Positions 17,373-26,864 of a DNA stretch of 64,000 bases are shown here, piece by piece. This DNA comes from an uncultured Pelagibacteraceae bacterium (GTDB lineage Bacteria; Pseudomonadota; Alphaproteobacteria; Pelagibacterales; Pelagibacteraceae). Under the pieces are notes generated by a model. The model saw nothing but the letters and a program-made list of their open reading frames with translations. It made no database searches and was not told the DNA's origin. Both the position numbers and the translations under genes were made by a program. Numbering within the stretch: position 1 is the first letter of the stretch; the number at the start of each line of letters is the position of its first letter. The DNA lies in contig CACPEZ010000003.1 in the NCBI GenBank assembly GCA_902633125.1, positions 1 through 64,000 of the forward strand, written 5' to 3'.

Positions 17373-18221
17373 ATGGAGATAGTTACAAAAATTGCACCTA
17401 TAGCGTTAGCACTTATAATGTTAGGTCTTGGATTGGGCTTATCAACTAGAGATTTTTTAAGAGTTATAAATAATCCAAAAGATTTTACAGTCGGAATAAT
17501 TTGTCAATTAATCCTTCTCCCAATCGTTGCTTATATTTTACTTTTAATATTAAGATTACCAGTTGAATTAGCTTTAGGATTAATGATTATTGCTGCTGCT
17601 CCTGGAGGAGTAACATCAAATGTCTTAACAAAATTTGCAAATGGAGATGTTGCATTATCTATTTCGTTAACAGCAGTAGGTAGTTTAATTAGTATTTTTT
17701 CTGTTCCATTTATTGTTTTTTCTTCAGCAAAATTATTAGGTGTAACTGATTTATCCTCAAGTATTACGATGACTGGTATTGCTCTTAAAATGGCACTAGT
17801 TGTAACTATACCAGTAATTCTAGGAATGATAATTAGAAGATTTGCTGAAAACTTTATTTCTTCTAATATTAATATTGTAAATAGAATTACAGGTATTTTG
17901 TTTATTGTTGTATTTGCAGCAATATGGATTGAGGAAAGAGAAAATATAATATCATACTTAGGTCAAGCAGGTTTAGCTGTTTTAATATTAAACGTAGTTA
18001 TGATGACTTTGGCATTTTACATTGCAAAAGGTTTTGCAACTGGAATACCACAGAGAAAATGTATTTCTTTAGAATGTGGATTACAAAATGGAACTTTAGC
18101 TGTATTTGTAGCAACACAAATTTTCAATGATGTCGCTTACATGGTTCCCACAGCTGCTTATGCATTAATAATGTATATAACTGGATTTATATTTATATAT
18201 ATTCTTAAAAATTCTAATTAA
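17373..18221 (+). CDS. BASS-family (bile acid:sodium symporter-like) transporter
   Basis: A 282 aa membrane protein with nine to ten helices. The family hallmarks are LGLGLGLSTRDF near residue 20, AAAPGGVTSNVLTKFANGDVALS (about 70-92) and LECGLQNGTLAVFVATQIF (about 225-243), the crossed discontinuous helices that bind sodium. Bacterial BASS proteins carry pyruvate, pantoate, glycolate or sulfated steroids, so the substrate is open. It is divergent from the pta-hpsN operon, which allows coregulation with it. The 3' end overlaps the convergent regulator by 8 nt. Confidence 0.9.
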   Translation: MEIVTKIAPIALALIMLGLGLGLSTRDFLRVINNPKDFTVGIICQLILLPIVAYILLLILRLPVELALGLMIIAAAPGGVTSNVLTKFANGDVALSISLTAVGSLISIFSVPFIVFSSAKLLGVTDLSSSITMTGIALKMALVVTIPVILGMIIRRFAENFISSNINIVNRITGILFIVVFAAIWIEERENIISYLGQAGLAVLILNVVMMTLAFYIAKGFATGIPQRKCISLECGLQNGTLAVFVATQIFNDVAYMVPTAAYALIMYITGFIFIYILKNSN

Positions 18222-19176
18222 GATTTATTTGATTGTAGGTTCTTTTTATAAAAACATTTATAGATTTTAAATTTTCATCTTGGATTATCGACATATCTTT
18301 AAAATTTTGTTTGCTGACATCAAAATTTATCAATTTATTTTTGTCTAAAGAAATAAATTTATTTTTAATTAATTTCTTGATTTTTCTTACAACTGTTGGT
18401 CTTGGTATTCCTGTTATTTCAGAAATAGACATTGCATTAATTCCTTTTATTTTTTTATTAATAATTTTATCTCTCCATTTATCTAAATAACTATCAACTC
18501 CTTTAAGTTGCCTTCCAATTTTTGAATTATTATTCAAAATTATAGTTGCCAAAATAGTAAATATTTCCATATCACCAAAATAATTTTTCCACCTCAAACA
18601 GTAAGGGAATAAAAATTTATAAAATTGATACCAGCAAAATGAGAAATTATGTTTTATTAAGTTATTAATTTCATTACTGGACATTTCATTTTTTATAACT
18701 TTTTCTTCTTTTAAAATTTGACTAAAAACAGACAAAAGTGTGCATATATTTTTTAATGTATCATTTGGCTGTGTTGAATTGTAAGCACTTCTATCTATTG
18801 TAATCTTCTTGCCTTTTTTTTTAATTATTCCCTTTTTTTCCAGGAATATAACTTTTCTTCTGACACTTTCTTTTGGTATTTGAAGATCCTTTGATATTCT
18901 TATAAGGTTAATTTTCTCAATATCTAATGTTTTATCCTTATAAAAATCATTGAAAGTAATATTTAAATTATTTCTTCTGTAAAAATCAAACTGCTTACTA
19001 ATCAAATAAATTAAAATTGTGTAAGTATCTATGTCTTTGAACACTTTATAAGCACCGATTGTCCATTCAGACATAAGTTTTAAAAAAAAAGGACTTAAAA
19101 TATCAAAATGATTTTTGAAAATTTTATCGATAAGCTCATCATCTAGTTCGGAATTTACACTTGGTAGCTGCTTCAT
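18214..19176 (-). CDS. Putative transcriptional regulator with two winged-helix domains
   Basis: A 320 aa protein that looks internally duplicated. In the first half, a helical segment (IDTYTILIYLIS) precedes a winged helix with ISKDLQIPKESVRRKVIFLEKKGII. In the second half, MEIFTILATIIL precedes ISEITGIPRPTVVRKIKKLIKNKFI. Both show the MarR/Crp-like recognition-helix pattern xPxxxVxRKxxxLxxxxxI. I do not recognise a named family. Its own upstream region holds two near-identical 15 bp direct repeats, which could be its binding sites. No ligand domain is obvious, and autoregulation is an inference. Confidence 0.75.
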   Translation of the reverse strand: MKQLPSVNSELDDELIDKIFKNHFDILSPFFLKLMSEWTIGAYKVFKDIDTYTILIYLISKQFDFYRRNNLNITFNDFYKDKTLDIEKINLIRISKDLQIPKESVRRKVIFLEKKGIIKKKGKKITIDRSAYNSTQPNDTLKNICTLLSVFSQILKEEKVIKNEMSSNEINNLIKHNFSFCWYQFYKFLFPYCLRWKNYFGDMEIFTILATIILNNNSKIGRQLKGVDSYLDKWRDKIINKKIKGINAMSISEITGIPRPTVVRKIKKLIKNKFISLDKNKLINFDVSKQNFKDMSIIQDENLKSINVFIKRTYNQINLN

Positions 19177-19186
19177 AATGTATCAA

Positions 19187-19233
19187 AACCCAATTTGAAC
19201 AAATTTAAAACTTGAGTCAACCCATTTTGAACA
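19187..19233. repeat. Paired 15 bp direct repeats, candidate operator
   Basis: AACCCAATTTGAACA at 19187-19201 and AACCCATTTTGAACA at 19219-19233 differ at one position and are spaced 32 bp start to start, about three helical turns. They lie in the 101 bp divergent promoter region between the two-winged-helix regulator and the 68 aa gene. Same-face tandem sites next to a protein with two DNA-binding halves suggest an autoregulatory operator. Confidence 0.55.
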
Positions 19234-19277
19234 GTTAAATTCTGTAAAATTTTTTTACTATATGATTTAATAATTTA

Positions 19278-19484
19278 ATGAGTACTGAAAGCTTTAACAG
19301 AACATCTAATATTGAAATACCTGAAAAAAAACAGAGAGTAATTCGAATGTCCCCTCGTAAAGTAAATATAGATGTTCTAAAGAAACGAGTAATCACTGAA
19401 AAGAAAAAAGAGGCACTTCAGTCAAAAATAATAATACTTTCAGTCTGTTTATCTATCGGAATACTAGGTTATTTTGCAGGTTAA
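19278..19484 (+). CDS. Small tail-anchored-like membrane protein, unknown
   Basis: A 68 aa protein: a polar, very basic N-terminal region (RVIRMSPRKVNIDVLKKRVI) and one C-terminal hydrophobic helix (IIILSVCLSIGILGYFAG). It is divergent from the two-winged-helix regulator, sharing the repeat-containing spacer, and its 3' end overlaps the convergent Ldh2-family gene by 4 nt. No function recognised; the codon use looks like its neighbours. Confidence 0.65.
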   Translation: MSTESFNRTSNIEIPEKKQRVIRMSPRKVNIDVLKKRVITEKKKEALQSKIIILSVCLSIGILGYFAG

Positions 19485-20485
19485 CTAGCTAAAAGAATAT
19501 CTAAATCCTTTTTAATATTTTTTGGAATTTTTATAGATTTTTTAGAGTTTGTTTTTGTTCTTAAAAACTTTTGCTCGCCAGGATAAAAGATTTTTTGTCT
19601 TTTTAAATTAGGTATTTTTTTTATTCTTTTAATATTTTTTTTTATCTCTTTTTTATAATCTTTAACAAATAGATTGTCTTTAAATGCTAAAAATAAGTGA
19701 CCGATATTTTGCGGGCCAGAAAAATCATCAAATGGGTCTTTTACTTTGCCACCATGATTACTTCCAACAAATACTCCAGTTAAAATATCTACCATCCAGG
19801 CTAATCCAGATCCTCTAAATCCAGCTATTGGAAGTTGTACCCCAGCAAGAGCTTCTTTTGCATTTGTAGTTGGTTTACCAAATTTGTTTAAAGCAACTCC
19901 ATATGGTATTTTTTTTCCTAACTTTTCTGCAATCCTAATTTTACCTCTATTAATCATAGACATTGATGTATCTAGTATAAATGGAACCTTGCTATTAGTT
20001 TGAGTTCCAAAACATATTGGATTAGTTCCAAAGACTGATTTTTTCCCTCCAAAAGGCGCAATAGCAGGAGGAGCATTTGTAAATGCGAAAGTTATTAAAT
20101 TTTTTTTAACCGCTTGCTCGACGTAGTATCCAGATAGACCGTAATGTCCGCTGTTTTTTACAGCAACTAACCCAATCCCTGTTTTTTTTGCATTTTGTAT
20201 AGTTTTTTTAATAGCCTCATCTGCTGCAACAAAACCTATAGAATTATCAGCATCAATTATTGATATAGATTTTGATATATTTTTTACAGTAATTTTAGGT
20301 CTCGGATTAATGACTTTTTTTGAGATTCTTTCACAATACATTTTTAAACGAGACAATCCATGTGAAGGCGCACCCACAAGCTCTGCATTCATAATTGCAT
20401 TTGCGCAAACTATAGAGTGTTTTCTACTTAATTTAAAATTAGTAAAAATTTTAATTATTAAATTTTTAAGCTCTTTTTCATTCAT
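19481..20485 (-). CDS. Ldh2-family NAD(P)-dependent 2-hydroxyacid dehydrogenase
   Basis: A 334 aa member of the malate/L-lactate dehydrogenase type 2 family. Landmarks are GAPSHGLSRLKMYCERI, VKNSGHYGLSGYYVE (catalytic His region), PFGGKKSVFGTNPICFG and GFRGSGLAWMVDILTG. The family includes malate, sulfolactate (ComC), ureidoglycolate and delta-1-piperideine reductases. A sulfolactate role would fit the HpsN and SuyAB genes of this window but is inference only. It is a single gene, divergent from the iron-type ABC operon. Confidence 0.85.
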   Translation of the reverse strand: MNEKELKNLIIKIFTNFKLSRKHSIVCANAIMNAELVGAPSHGLSRLKMYCERISKKVINPRPKITVKNISKSISIIDADNSIGFVAADEAIKKTIQNAKKTGIGLVAVKNSGHYGLSGYYVEQAVKKNLITFAFTNAPPAIAPFGGKKSVFGTNPICFGTQTNSKVPFILDTSMSMINRGKIRIAEKLGKKIPYGVALNKFGKPTTNAKEALAGVQLPIAGFRGSGLAWMVDILTGVFVGSNHGGKVKDPFDDFSGPQNIGHLFLAFKDNLFVKDYKKEIKKNIKRIKKIPNLKRQKIFYPGEQKFLRTKTNSKKSIKIPKNIKKDLDILLAS

Positions 20486-20635
20486 AATTTATGTAAACAT
20501 AATTGATTTGAAAATTAAACTATAAATTGAATATTTTTTTTATTTATTAAAATTATCTTTAAATTTAAAGTAACAAAAGATTAACATTAGTCGTTTAAAT
20601 TTATTATCATTAACTAATAAAAAAGTGAGGGATAT

Positions 20636-21673
20636 ATGAAAAATATACTTAAAGTAGCTTCTATGGCTCTAGTTCTTTCATTAACACTTTTCGGTATCAC
20701 AAATAAAGCTTCAGCTGCAAAACTAACTTTATATTGCAGTGTTGAAATAGACGTTTGTGAAATGCTTGAACAAGCTTATGAAAAAGAAACTGGAACAAAA
20801 GTTGCTATGACAAGAGCAAGTAGTGGTGAAACTTTTGCAAAAATAAAAGCAGAAGCATCAAATCCAAAAGGAGATGTTTGGTTTGGGGGAACAGGTGATC
20901 CACATTTGACTGCAGCACAAGAAAATTTAACTGAGAAATATAAATCTGTTCATTTTAATGATTTATTACCTGCAGCTCAGAACCAGGCAAAAAATGCTGA
21001 TTTTAAATCAGTAGGAATTTATGTTGGTGCATTAGGTTTTGGATACAACAAAGATCTTTTAGCAAAAAAGGGTCTTCCAGCTCCAAAATCGTGGATGGAT
21101 TTAACAAAACCAATATATAAAGGTGAAATACAAGTAGCAAATCCAAACTCATCTGGAACTGCTTACACAACCTTAGCTACTATTCTTCAAATATTTGGTG
21201 AAGATAAAGGTTGGGATTACATGAAAAAACTTCATGCAAACATAAATACATATACTAAATCTGGTTCTGCACCAATTAAGGCAACTGGTAGAGGTGAAAA
21301 CTTAATCGGTATTTGTTTCCAACATGATGGTGTGAAACAAACAAAAAAAGGTTTGCCGGTTGTTACGGTCTCTCCTGCTGAAGGAACTGGTTATGAAGTT
21401 GGATCTATGAGTATTATTGCAGGTGCAAGAAATATGAAGGAAGCTAAAAAGTTTTATGACTGGGCTTTAAGTCCTGCTATTCAAACTATGGTCTTCACTT
21501 CAGGAAAATCTTTGCAAGTGCCATCTAATACTAAAGCAAAAGCTGATCCTGATGCTCCAGACTTATCAACAATAAACTTAATTGATTATAATTTTAAAGT
21601 TTATGGAGATAAAAGTACTAGAGCGAGTTTGTTATCCAAATGGGATAACGATGTTTCTGTAATTCCTAGATAA
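20636..21673 (+). CDS. ABC transporter substrate-binding protein (AfuA/FbpA-like)
   Basis: A 345 aa periplasmic protein. The signal peptide is residues 1-28 (ending KASA). The mature protein starts KLTLYCSVEIDVCEML and continues TRASSGETFAKIKAEASNPKGDVWFGGTGDPHL, the AfuA-type pattern, with SSGTAYTTLATIL in the hinge region. The adjacent tyrosine pair of classical ferric-binding FbpA is not evident. AfuA homologues bind hexose phosphates and other relatives bind iron or 2-aminoethylphosphonate, so calling it an iron transporter is not secure. First gene of a three-gene operon, with a GTGAGGG ribosome-binding site. Confidence 0.87.
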   Translation: MKNILKVASMALVLSLTLFGITNKASAAKLTLYCSVEIDVCEMLEQAYEKETGTKVAMTRASSGETFAKIKAEASNPKGDVWFGGTGDPHLTAAQENLTEKYKSVHFNDLLPAAQNQAKNADFKSVGIYVGALGFGYNKDLLAKKGLPAPKSWMDLTKPIYKGEIQVANPNSSGTAYTTLATILQIFGEDKGWDYMKKLHANINTYTKSGSAPIKATGRGENLIGICFQHDGVKQTKKGLPVVTVSPAEGTGYEVGSMSIIAGARNMKEAKKFYDWALSPAIQTMVFTSGKSLQVPSNTKAKADPDAPDLSTINLIDYNFKVYGDKSTRASLLSKWDNDVSVIPR

Positions 21674-21681
21674 GGAATTAA

Positions 21682-23880
21682 ATGAGAGGGCTCGTTATCT
21701 GTTGGATGCTCATTGGAGTATTGGGTTTCCTAATATTTCCATGGTATGTAACAGGTGACGGGTTTTTCTCAATAAATTGGATATTAGAATATTCTTTAGA
21801 AGATTACGGTTCTGTATTACCACAGGTATTTATAAATAAAAAATATTGGCTTCTACCTTTAATTGTCCCTTTATTTTTTCCATTATCAACTTTAAAATTA
21901 AATCAGAATAATCCCATTTATTCCAAAATTTTCTTGTACTCAGGATTGTTTGGCATTTTTTATTTTATTCTTCAGGGGTTTTCAATTGGTATAAGAGGGT
22001 GGAATTTTGAAATCTTTCAATCGATTTTTGGCGATGTAGAAAATCAATTTGGAGTAGGGTCAGGTGCAGTTCTTTTATGCTCTACATTTATTTTTTACAT
22101 TACACACGGGCTATCCTCACGTGGGTGGTTGAATGGAGATAATTTTATTGTAGGCAGTATAGGAAGCATAATTATTTTAGTTTCAACTTTCGTTTTTTTT
22201 CCTATTTTTAGAATGTTTGCTGTTGCCTTTAAAGGCACAGAAGGTGGATATGAAATTAGTAATTTTTCAACCAAAATATTTAATAAAGGAATTTGGGGCC
22301 TTGATTGTTTGTATAGTGATTATGCATGTGGTGTTTTTTGGAACACTGTTACTATGGGAACACTTACAGCTTTCTCTTCAACAATTTTGGGTTTAGGTTT
22401 TGCTTTATTAATTGCAAGAACAAGTTTTAAATTTAAAAAAACGATTAGAATTTTATCTGTTTTACCAATCATAACACCTCCATTTGTAATCGGTTTAGCA
22501 ATAATAATATTATTCGGTAGAACGGGAGTTGTAAGTTCTTTTCTTGAATGGGCATTTGAGATTGAGCCCTCGAGATGGATTTATGGTTTACCAGGAATAT
22601 GGTTTGCACAAACTCTTGCTTTTACACCTATTGCTTTTTTAGTTTTGATAGGAGTTGTTGAAAGTGTAAGTCCTGCAATGGAAGAGGCTTCACAAACATT
22701 GAGAGCTTCAAAATGGCAAGTTTTTAAAACTGTTACATTACCTTTAATGAGACCTGGAATTGCAAATGCATTTTTGCTTGGGTTTATTGAAAGCTTAGCT
22801 GATTTTGGAAATCCACTTGTACTAGGTGCCGAATATGATGTTTTATCTACAGAAATATTCTTTGCAATTGTAGGTGCACAGTATGATGAAACTAAAGCTG
22901 CAATATTAGCAATGATTTTATTAACTGTGGTTCTAGTAGTGTTTTATCTTCAGAATCAATGGTTGGGAAAAAAATCCTATATTTCAATTTCTGGCAAAGG
23001 TGATAGTGGAGTTCATCCTGAATTACCAAATAATACTAAGTGGATAATTTACTCAACTGTTCTACCTTGGGCACTCCTTACATTTATAATTTATATAATG
23101 ATTATGTTTGGTGGATTTGTAGAGATGTGGGGTGTCGATCACAGTTTTACGTTAAGACATTATGTTGAAGCATTTAGTGTTGAATGGGTTAAAGAAAGAG
23201 GAATTTTGTGGACTGGTACTGCGTGGAATTCTTTTAACACTACTTTTGCGATAGCATTAATTTCATCATTTCCTACTGCTGCAATAGGTATTTTAACAGC
23301 ATATCTTCTTACAAGACACAAGTTTAAAGGAAAAAATGCTTTCGAATTCGGTACAATGTTAAGTTTTGCAATACCTGGAAGTGTTATTGGTGTGAGTTAC
23401 GTTTTTGCGTTTAATGTTCCGCCACTTGAACTTACAGGAACAGGAATTATTTTGGTAATCGCTTTTGTATTTAGAAATATGCCGGTTGGGGTTAGGGCAG
23501 GTATAGCTTCAATGAATCAATTAGATCCTCATTTAGATGAAGCATCATCAACATTAAATGCATCTAGTTCTCAAACTTTTAGGAATGTAATTCTTCCATT
23601 GCTTAAACCTGCAATTACTGCTTCTTTAGTTTTTAGTTTTGTTAGAGCAATGACGGCAATTAGTGCTGTTATATTCCTTGTTAGTGCTAATTATGATTTA
23701 GCTGTCTCATATATATTAGGAAGATTAGAAAACAATGATTATGGTCTAGCAATTGTTTATTCTTCTGCATTAATTGTTGTTATGTTATTTACAATAACAT
23801 TAATGCAATTAATAATAGGTAAACGAAAATTAGGAAGAAGAGAAGAAACAGCAGGAATATTACAAGGAAATTTTGGATAA
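21682..23880 (+). CDS. ABC transporter permease, double-length (AfuB/FbpB-like)
   Basis: A 732 aa inner-membrane protein with two fused permease halves. An N-terminal extension with about four helices (residues 1-175) is followed by half 1 with the EAA loop EEASQTLRASKWQVFKTVTLP and half 2 with DEASSTLNASSSQTFRNVILP. One polypeptide thus supplies the whole pore. It starts 8 nt after the binding-protein stop and its stop overlaps the ATPase start, so all three are one operon. Substrate as for the binding protein. Confidence 0.9.
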   Translation: MRGLVICWMLIGVLGFLIFPWYVTGDGFFSINWILEYSLEDYGSVLPQVFINKKYWLLPLIVPLFFPLSTLKLNQNNPIYSKIFLYSGLFGIFYFILQGFSIGIRGWNFEIFQSIFGDVENQFGVGSGAVLLCSTFIFYITHGLSSRGWLNGDNFIVGSIGSIIILVSTFVFFPIFRMFAVAFKGTEGGYEISNFSTKIFNKGIWGLDCLYSDYACGVFWNTVTMGTLTAFSSTILGLGFALLIARTSFKFKKTIRILSVLPIITPPFVIGLAIIILFGRTGVVSSFLEWAFEIEPSRWIYGLPGIWFAQTLAFTPIAFLVLIGVVESVSPAMEEASQTLRASKWQVFKTVTLPLMRPGIANAFLLGFIESLADFGNPLVLGAEYDVLSTEIFFAIVGAQYDETKAAILAMILLTVVLVVFYLQNQWLGKKSYISISGKGDSGVHPELPNNTKWIIYSTVLPWALLTFIIYIMIMFGGFVEMWGVDHSFTLRHYVEAFSVEWVKERGILWTGTAWNSFNTTFAIALISSFPTAAIGILTAYLLTRHKFKGKNAFEFGTMLSFAIPGSVIGVSYVFAFNVPPLELTGTGIILVIAFVFRNMPVGVRAGIASMNQLDPHLDEASSTLNASSSQTFRNVILPLLKPAITASLVFSFVRAMTAISAVIFLVSANYDLAVSYILGRLENNDYGLAIVYSSALIVVMLFTITLMQLIIGKRKLGRREETAGILQGNFG

Positions 23881-24935
23881 TGAAAAAAGCAGAAGTAAAA
23901 TTTGAAAATATTACAAAAAAATTTAATCAGACTGTTGCTGTTGATAATGTGAGTTGTACTTTTGAAGCAGGAACACTGACTACATTGCTAGGCCCCTCTG
24001 GATGCGGAAAAACTACTTCTTTAAGAATTATTGCTGGTCTAGAAAGAGCTACTAGTGGTAAAATTTTAGTAGAAAATGAAGATGTAACATTATTACCAGC
24101 GACAGATAGAGATGTATCTATGGTATTTCAATCTTATGCTTTGTTTCCACATATGAGTGTGCTTGAAAATGTATCGTATGGTTTAAAGATGATAAATGTT
24201 CCAAAAGAAGAATTTACAGAAAAGTCTTTAGAAACTCTTAAGTTAGTTAATTTAGAAGGTTATGAAAATAGGATGCCCTCAGAGCTATCCGGAGGTCAGC
24301 AACAAAGGGTAGCTGTTGCAAGAGCAATTGTGCTGAAACCCAAGGTTCTACTTTTTGACGAGCCTTTATCTAATTTAGATGCAAAATTAAGAAGACAAGT
24401 AAGAGAGGATATTAGAGAAATTCAACAAAAACTTGGAGTAACTACAATTTATGTAACTCATGATCAAGAGGAAGCATTAGCAATTTCTGACAAAGTAATT
24501 GTAATGAACAATGCAATTATTGCTCAACAGGGTAGCCCAAAAGAATTGTATAACTTTCCTAAAACTAAATTTGTAGCTAACTTCATAGGAGACGCAAATG
24601 TTGTTAAAGCTGAAATCATTAATCAAAATAATAATATTTACGAGATTCAATTAGCAGAAATGAAAATTAATATAGAAAGTGATCAAAAATTAGAAAGTTC
24701 AGTTTCTGTCTCTTTAAGACCAGAAAAAATAACTATTTCAAAAAGTCCTGAAGAAAACTCAATACATGCATCTGTTAATAACGCGTCATTCGTTGGAAAT
24801 AGTTATCAATATATAGTCAATTCAAAAGTCGGTAAGATTTATGTTGTTTCTAGTGATACCAATGAAATATTTAATGTTGGAGAAAACGTTTATTTAAATT
24901 TCGACGAAAAAGAATTACGCTTACTCGACGATTAA
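23880..24935 (+). CDS. ABC transporter ATPase (FbpC/PotA-like)
   Basis: A 351 aa ATPase. Walker A is GPSGCGKTTS, the signature is LSGGQQQRVAVARA, Walker B is VLLFDEPLSNLDAKLRR and the switch is THDQEEALAISD. Residues 240-351 form a TOBE-type domain (VSLRPEKITIS), as in MalK, PotA and FbpC. It energises the upstream double permease. The start overlaps the permease stop by one base. It ends 3 nt from the convergent tauC stop, leaving no room for a separate terminator. Confidence 0.93.
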   Translation: MKKAEVKFENITKKFNQTVAVDNVSCTFEAGTLTTLLGPSGCGKTTSLRIIAGLERATSGKILVENEDVTLLPATDRDVSMVFQSYALFPHMSVLENVSYGLKMINVPKEEFTEKSLETLKLVNLEGYENRMPSELSGGQQQRVAVARAIVLKPKVLLFDEPLSNLDAKLRRQVREDIREIQQKLGVTTIYVTHDQEEALAISDKVIVMNNAIIAQQGSPKELYNFPKTKFVANFIGDANVVKAEIINQNNNIYEIQLAEMKINIESDQKLESSVSVSLRPEKITISKSPEENSIHASVNNASFVGNSYQYIVNSKVGKIYVVSSDTNEIFNVGENVYLNFDEKELRLLDD

Positions 24936-24938
24936 GGA

Positions 24939-26864
24939 TTAACCTTTTCCTCTCCAAGGAATTGTCTTATCTATAATTTTTCTCAAAGTTACGTCAAATA
25001 GAAGACCCAACATACCCATAATAAAAATTGTGATCCAAATTACTTCATATTGAAAATACTTTTTGGCAACATTTTCAACAAATCCAATTCCAGTTGTACC
25101 TGCTAAAAATTCTGCTGCAACTAAAGTACCCCAGCACATACCGACGGCTACTCTAATACCTGTTAAAATTTCAGGTAAAGAATTTGGAAAAATAACATAT
25201 CTAAGTATCTGTCTTTTAGAAGCACCAAGAGAATGTGCTGCATGAATTTTAGATAACTGCGTGCCTGATGCTCCGGCTCTAGCTGAAATAATCATTATAG
25301 ATAATGAGACCATAAATAATAAAAATACTTTTCCAGTATTATCAATTCCAAGAACAGAAATAATCAAAGGTGCCCATGCAAGTGGTGGAACTGGTCTGTA
25401 AAGTTCAATTAATGGATCAAAGAAGCCTTTAGCAAATCTATTTAAACCCATGAAAAGCCCTAATGGTACACCAATCAATATTCCAAAAACTAACCCTAAA
25501 AATACTCTTAAAAATGAATCCCAGATATGACCATAGGGAACAGGGATTTTAAATAATTTAAAATCACCAGTAACAATTTTTAAAACTTTACCTTTAAAAT
25601 TTTGCTTAACCACACCGTCTTTAGTGTGAACCGGATATTCTCCAGGCAAAACATCGGCTATCCAGTCTGGCAATATAAAGCCAATTATCTGGCTTACATC
25701 CATCATATCAATCCAAAGAAGTGGGATATTTTTGTAACCTACACTTGGCTTAGACATTAAAATAAATTTATTAAGTGTATCGGAGGGTTTTGGTAACCAT
25801 CTACCTGAACCTTGCTCAGAACAACTGGGACCACTTGCAACGATAGTTCCTGCAGGGAATAAAAGAATATCAATTAGTCTTAAACCCCCTTGCTCAGTTT
25901 TTTGAAGATTATCAAATTCAATAATTGCATTTTGCATTTCATTAAGAGCATTTGGAGGATAAATACTTGCAAATTCAATTCTTCTTGCAATTTTTACAAT
26001 ATTTTTTGCGTAAGTAGATGCCACTTCTTCAGTGTCATCTAAATTTTTTCTATATAATTTTATCTCTGATTTAAGTTCTTTTATTGCATTTTTGAATTGA
26101 GGATTATGGTTTCTTAATTTAAAAAATTTATCATTAATTTTTTTTAATTGTTCAGCTGCAGCGTGAAATTTCAACCCTCTATCTGTTTCAGGCACTAAAG
26201 GCACTTCAATAGTATTTTCTATTGATCCTGTTCCGGCACTTACAGTTACTATGCCCCAGCTTCCTTGATCAGCAATTGCTTTTTGTCTTTCATTTTTTTG
26301 CTCTTGTGTTTCAAATGGATAATCTTTCTTTTGAAAATTAGTGCTTAACAATCTAATTTCATCAGTCATCTCATCTATTTTTATTTTTGTATTAATCTCC
26401 ATTAGATTATCGTTAGTAAGCAATGGAATTAATTTGTTTGTTTTATTAATAAAACCAACTAATGCAGTTTTCTGTATGTTGCTTAAATCTGGCGAATTTT
26501 GAATTTCTAAACTTATTTTTTTAAGATTTTTATTTTCTATTTTTATTATTGAAGTACTTTTGAATTCTCTTTCTTCAATTGGAAATTGATATTTTAATCC
26601 TAATAAAGACTCATTTATTTTTGCGACCTGACATAATTCATTTGCTGATTTTGGATAAAATCCTTTTGCAATATCCCAAGAATAATAAAGCCAAACTAAC
26701 AATATTGCACTGCTTCCGACAATTATCCAATGAGTTCCACCTTTTGCTCTTTCTGGATTTCCAAAAACTGCATCAACTTTTTCAGTTTTTATTAAACGTC
26801 TTCCATAAAGTATGCACCCGATAATTGATACGAGAATTAATATTGTTATTATTTGAGTAAACAT
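24939..26864 (-). CDS. tauC: Taurine-type ABC transporter permease with large N-terminal extension
   Basis: A 641 aa membrane protein. The C-terminal part (about 440-640) is a normal TauC/SsuC permease of about 200-250 aa with the loop AAHSLGASKRQILRYVIFP. It is preceded by about 430 residues. These comprise two N-terminal helices (5-21, 46-66), a long charged and probably coiled-coil periplasmic region (about 70-330), and a segment with PSCSEQGSGRWLPKPSDT. Typical TauC is about 270-280 aa. The extension may bind a partner or the lipid/solute phase; no domain is recognised. It follows tauB directly. Confidence 0.85.
   Translation of the reverse strand: MFTQIITILILVSIIGCILYGRRLIKTEKVDAVFGNPERAKGGTHWIIVGSSAILLVWLYYSWDIAKGFYPKSANELCQVAKINESLLGLKYQFPIEEREFKSTSIIKIENKNLKKISLEIQNSPDLSNIQKTALVGFINKTNKLIPLLTNDNLMEINTKIKIDEMTDEIRLLSTNFQKKDYPFETQEQKNERQKAIADQGSWGIVTVSAGTGSIENTIEVPLVPETDRGLKFHAAAEQLKKINDKFFKLRNHNPQFKNAIKELKSEIKLYRKNLDDTEEVASTYAKNIVKIARRIEFASIYPPNALNEMQNAIIEFDNLQKTEQGGLRLIDILLFPAGTIVASGPSCSEQGSGRWLPKPSDTLNKFILMSKPSVGYKNIPLLWIDMMDVSQIIGFILPDWIADVLPGEYPVHTKDGVVKQNFKGKVLKIVTGDFKLFKIPVPYGHIWDSFLRVFLGLVFGILIGVPLGLFMGLNRFAKGFFDPLIELYRPVPPLAWAPLIISVLGIDNTGKVFLLFMVSLSIMIISARAGASGTQLSKIHAAHSLGASKRQILRYVIFPNSLPEILTGIRVAVGMCWGTLVAAEFLAGTTGIGFVENVAKKYFQYEVIWITIFIMGMLGLLFDVTLRKIIDKTIPWRGKG

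Noticed and set aside
24936-24938. Terminator between the convergent ABC ATPase and tauC genes
   Set aside because: Only 3 nt separate the stops, and no hairpin with a T-run is visible around them.
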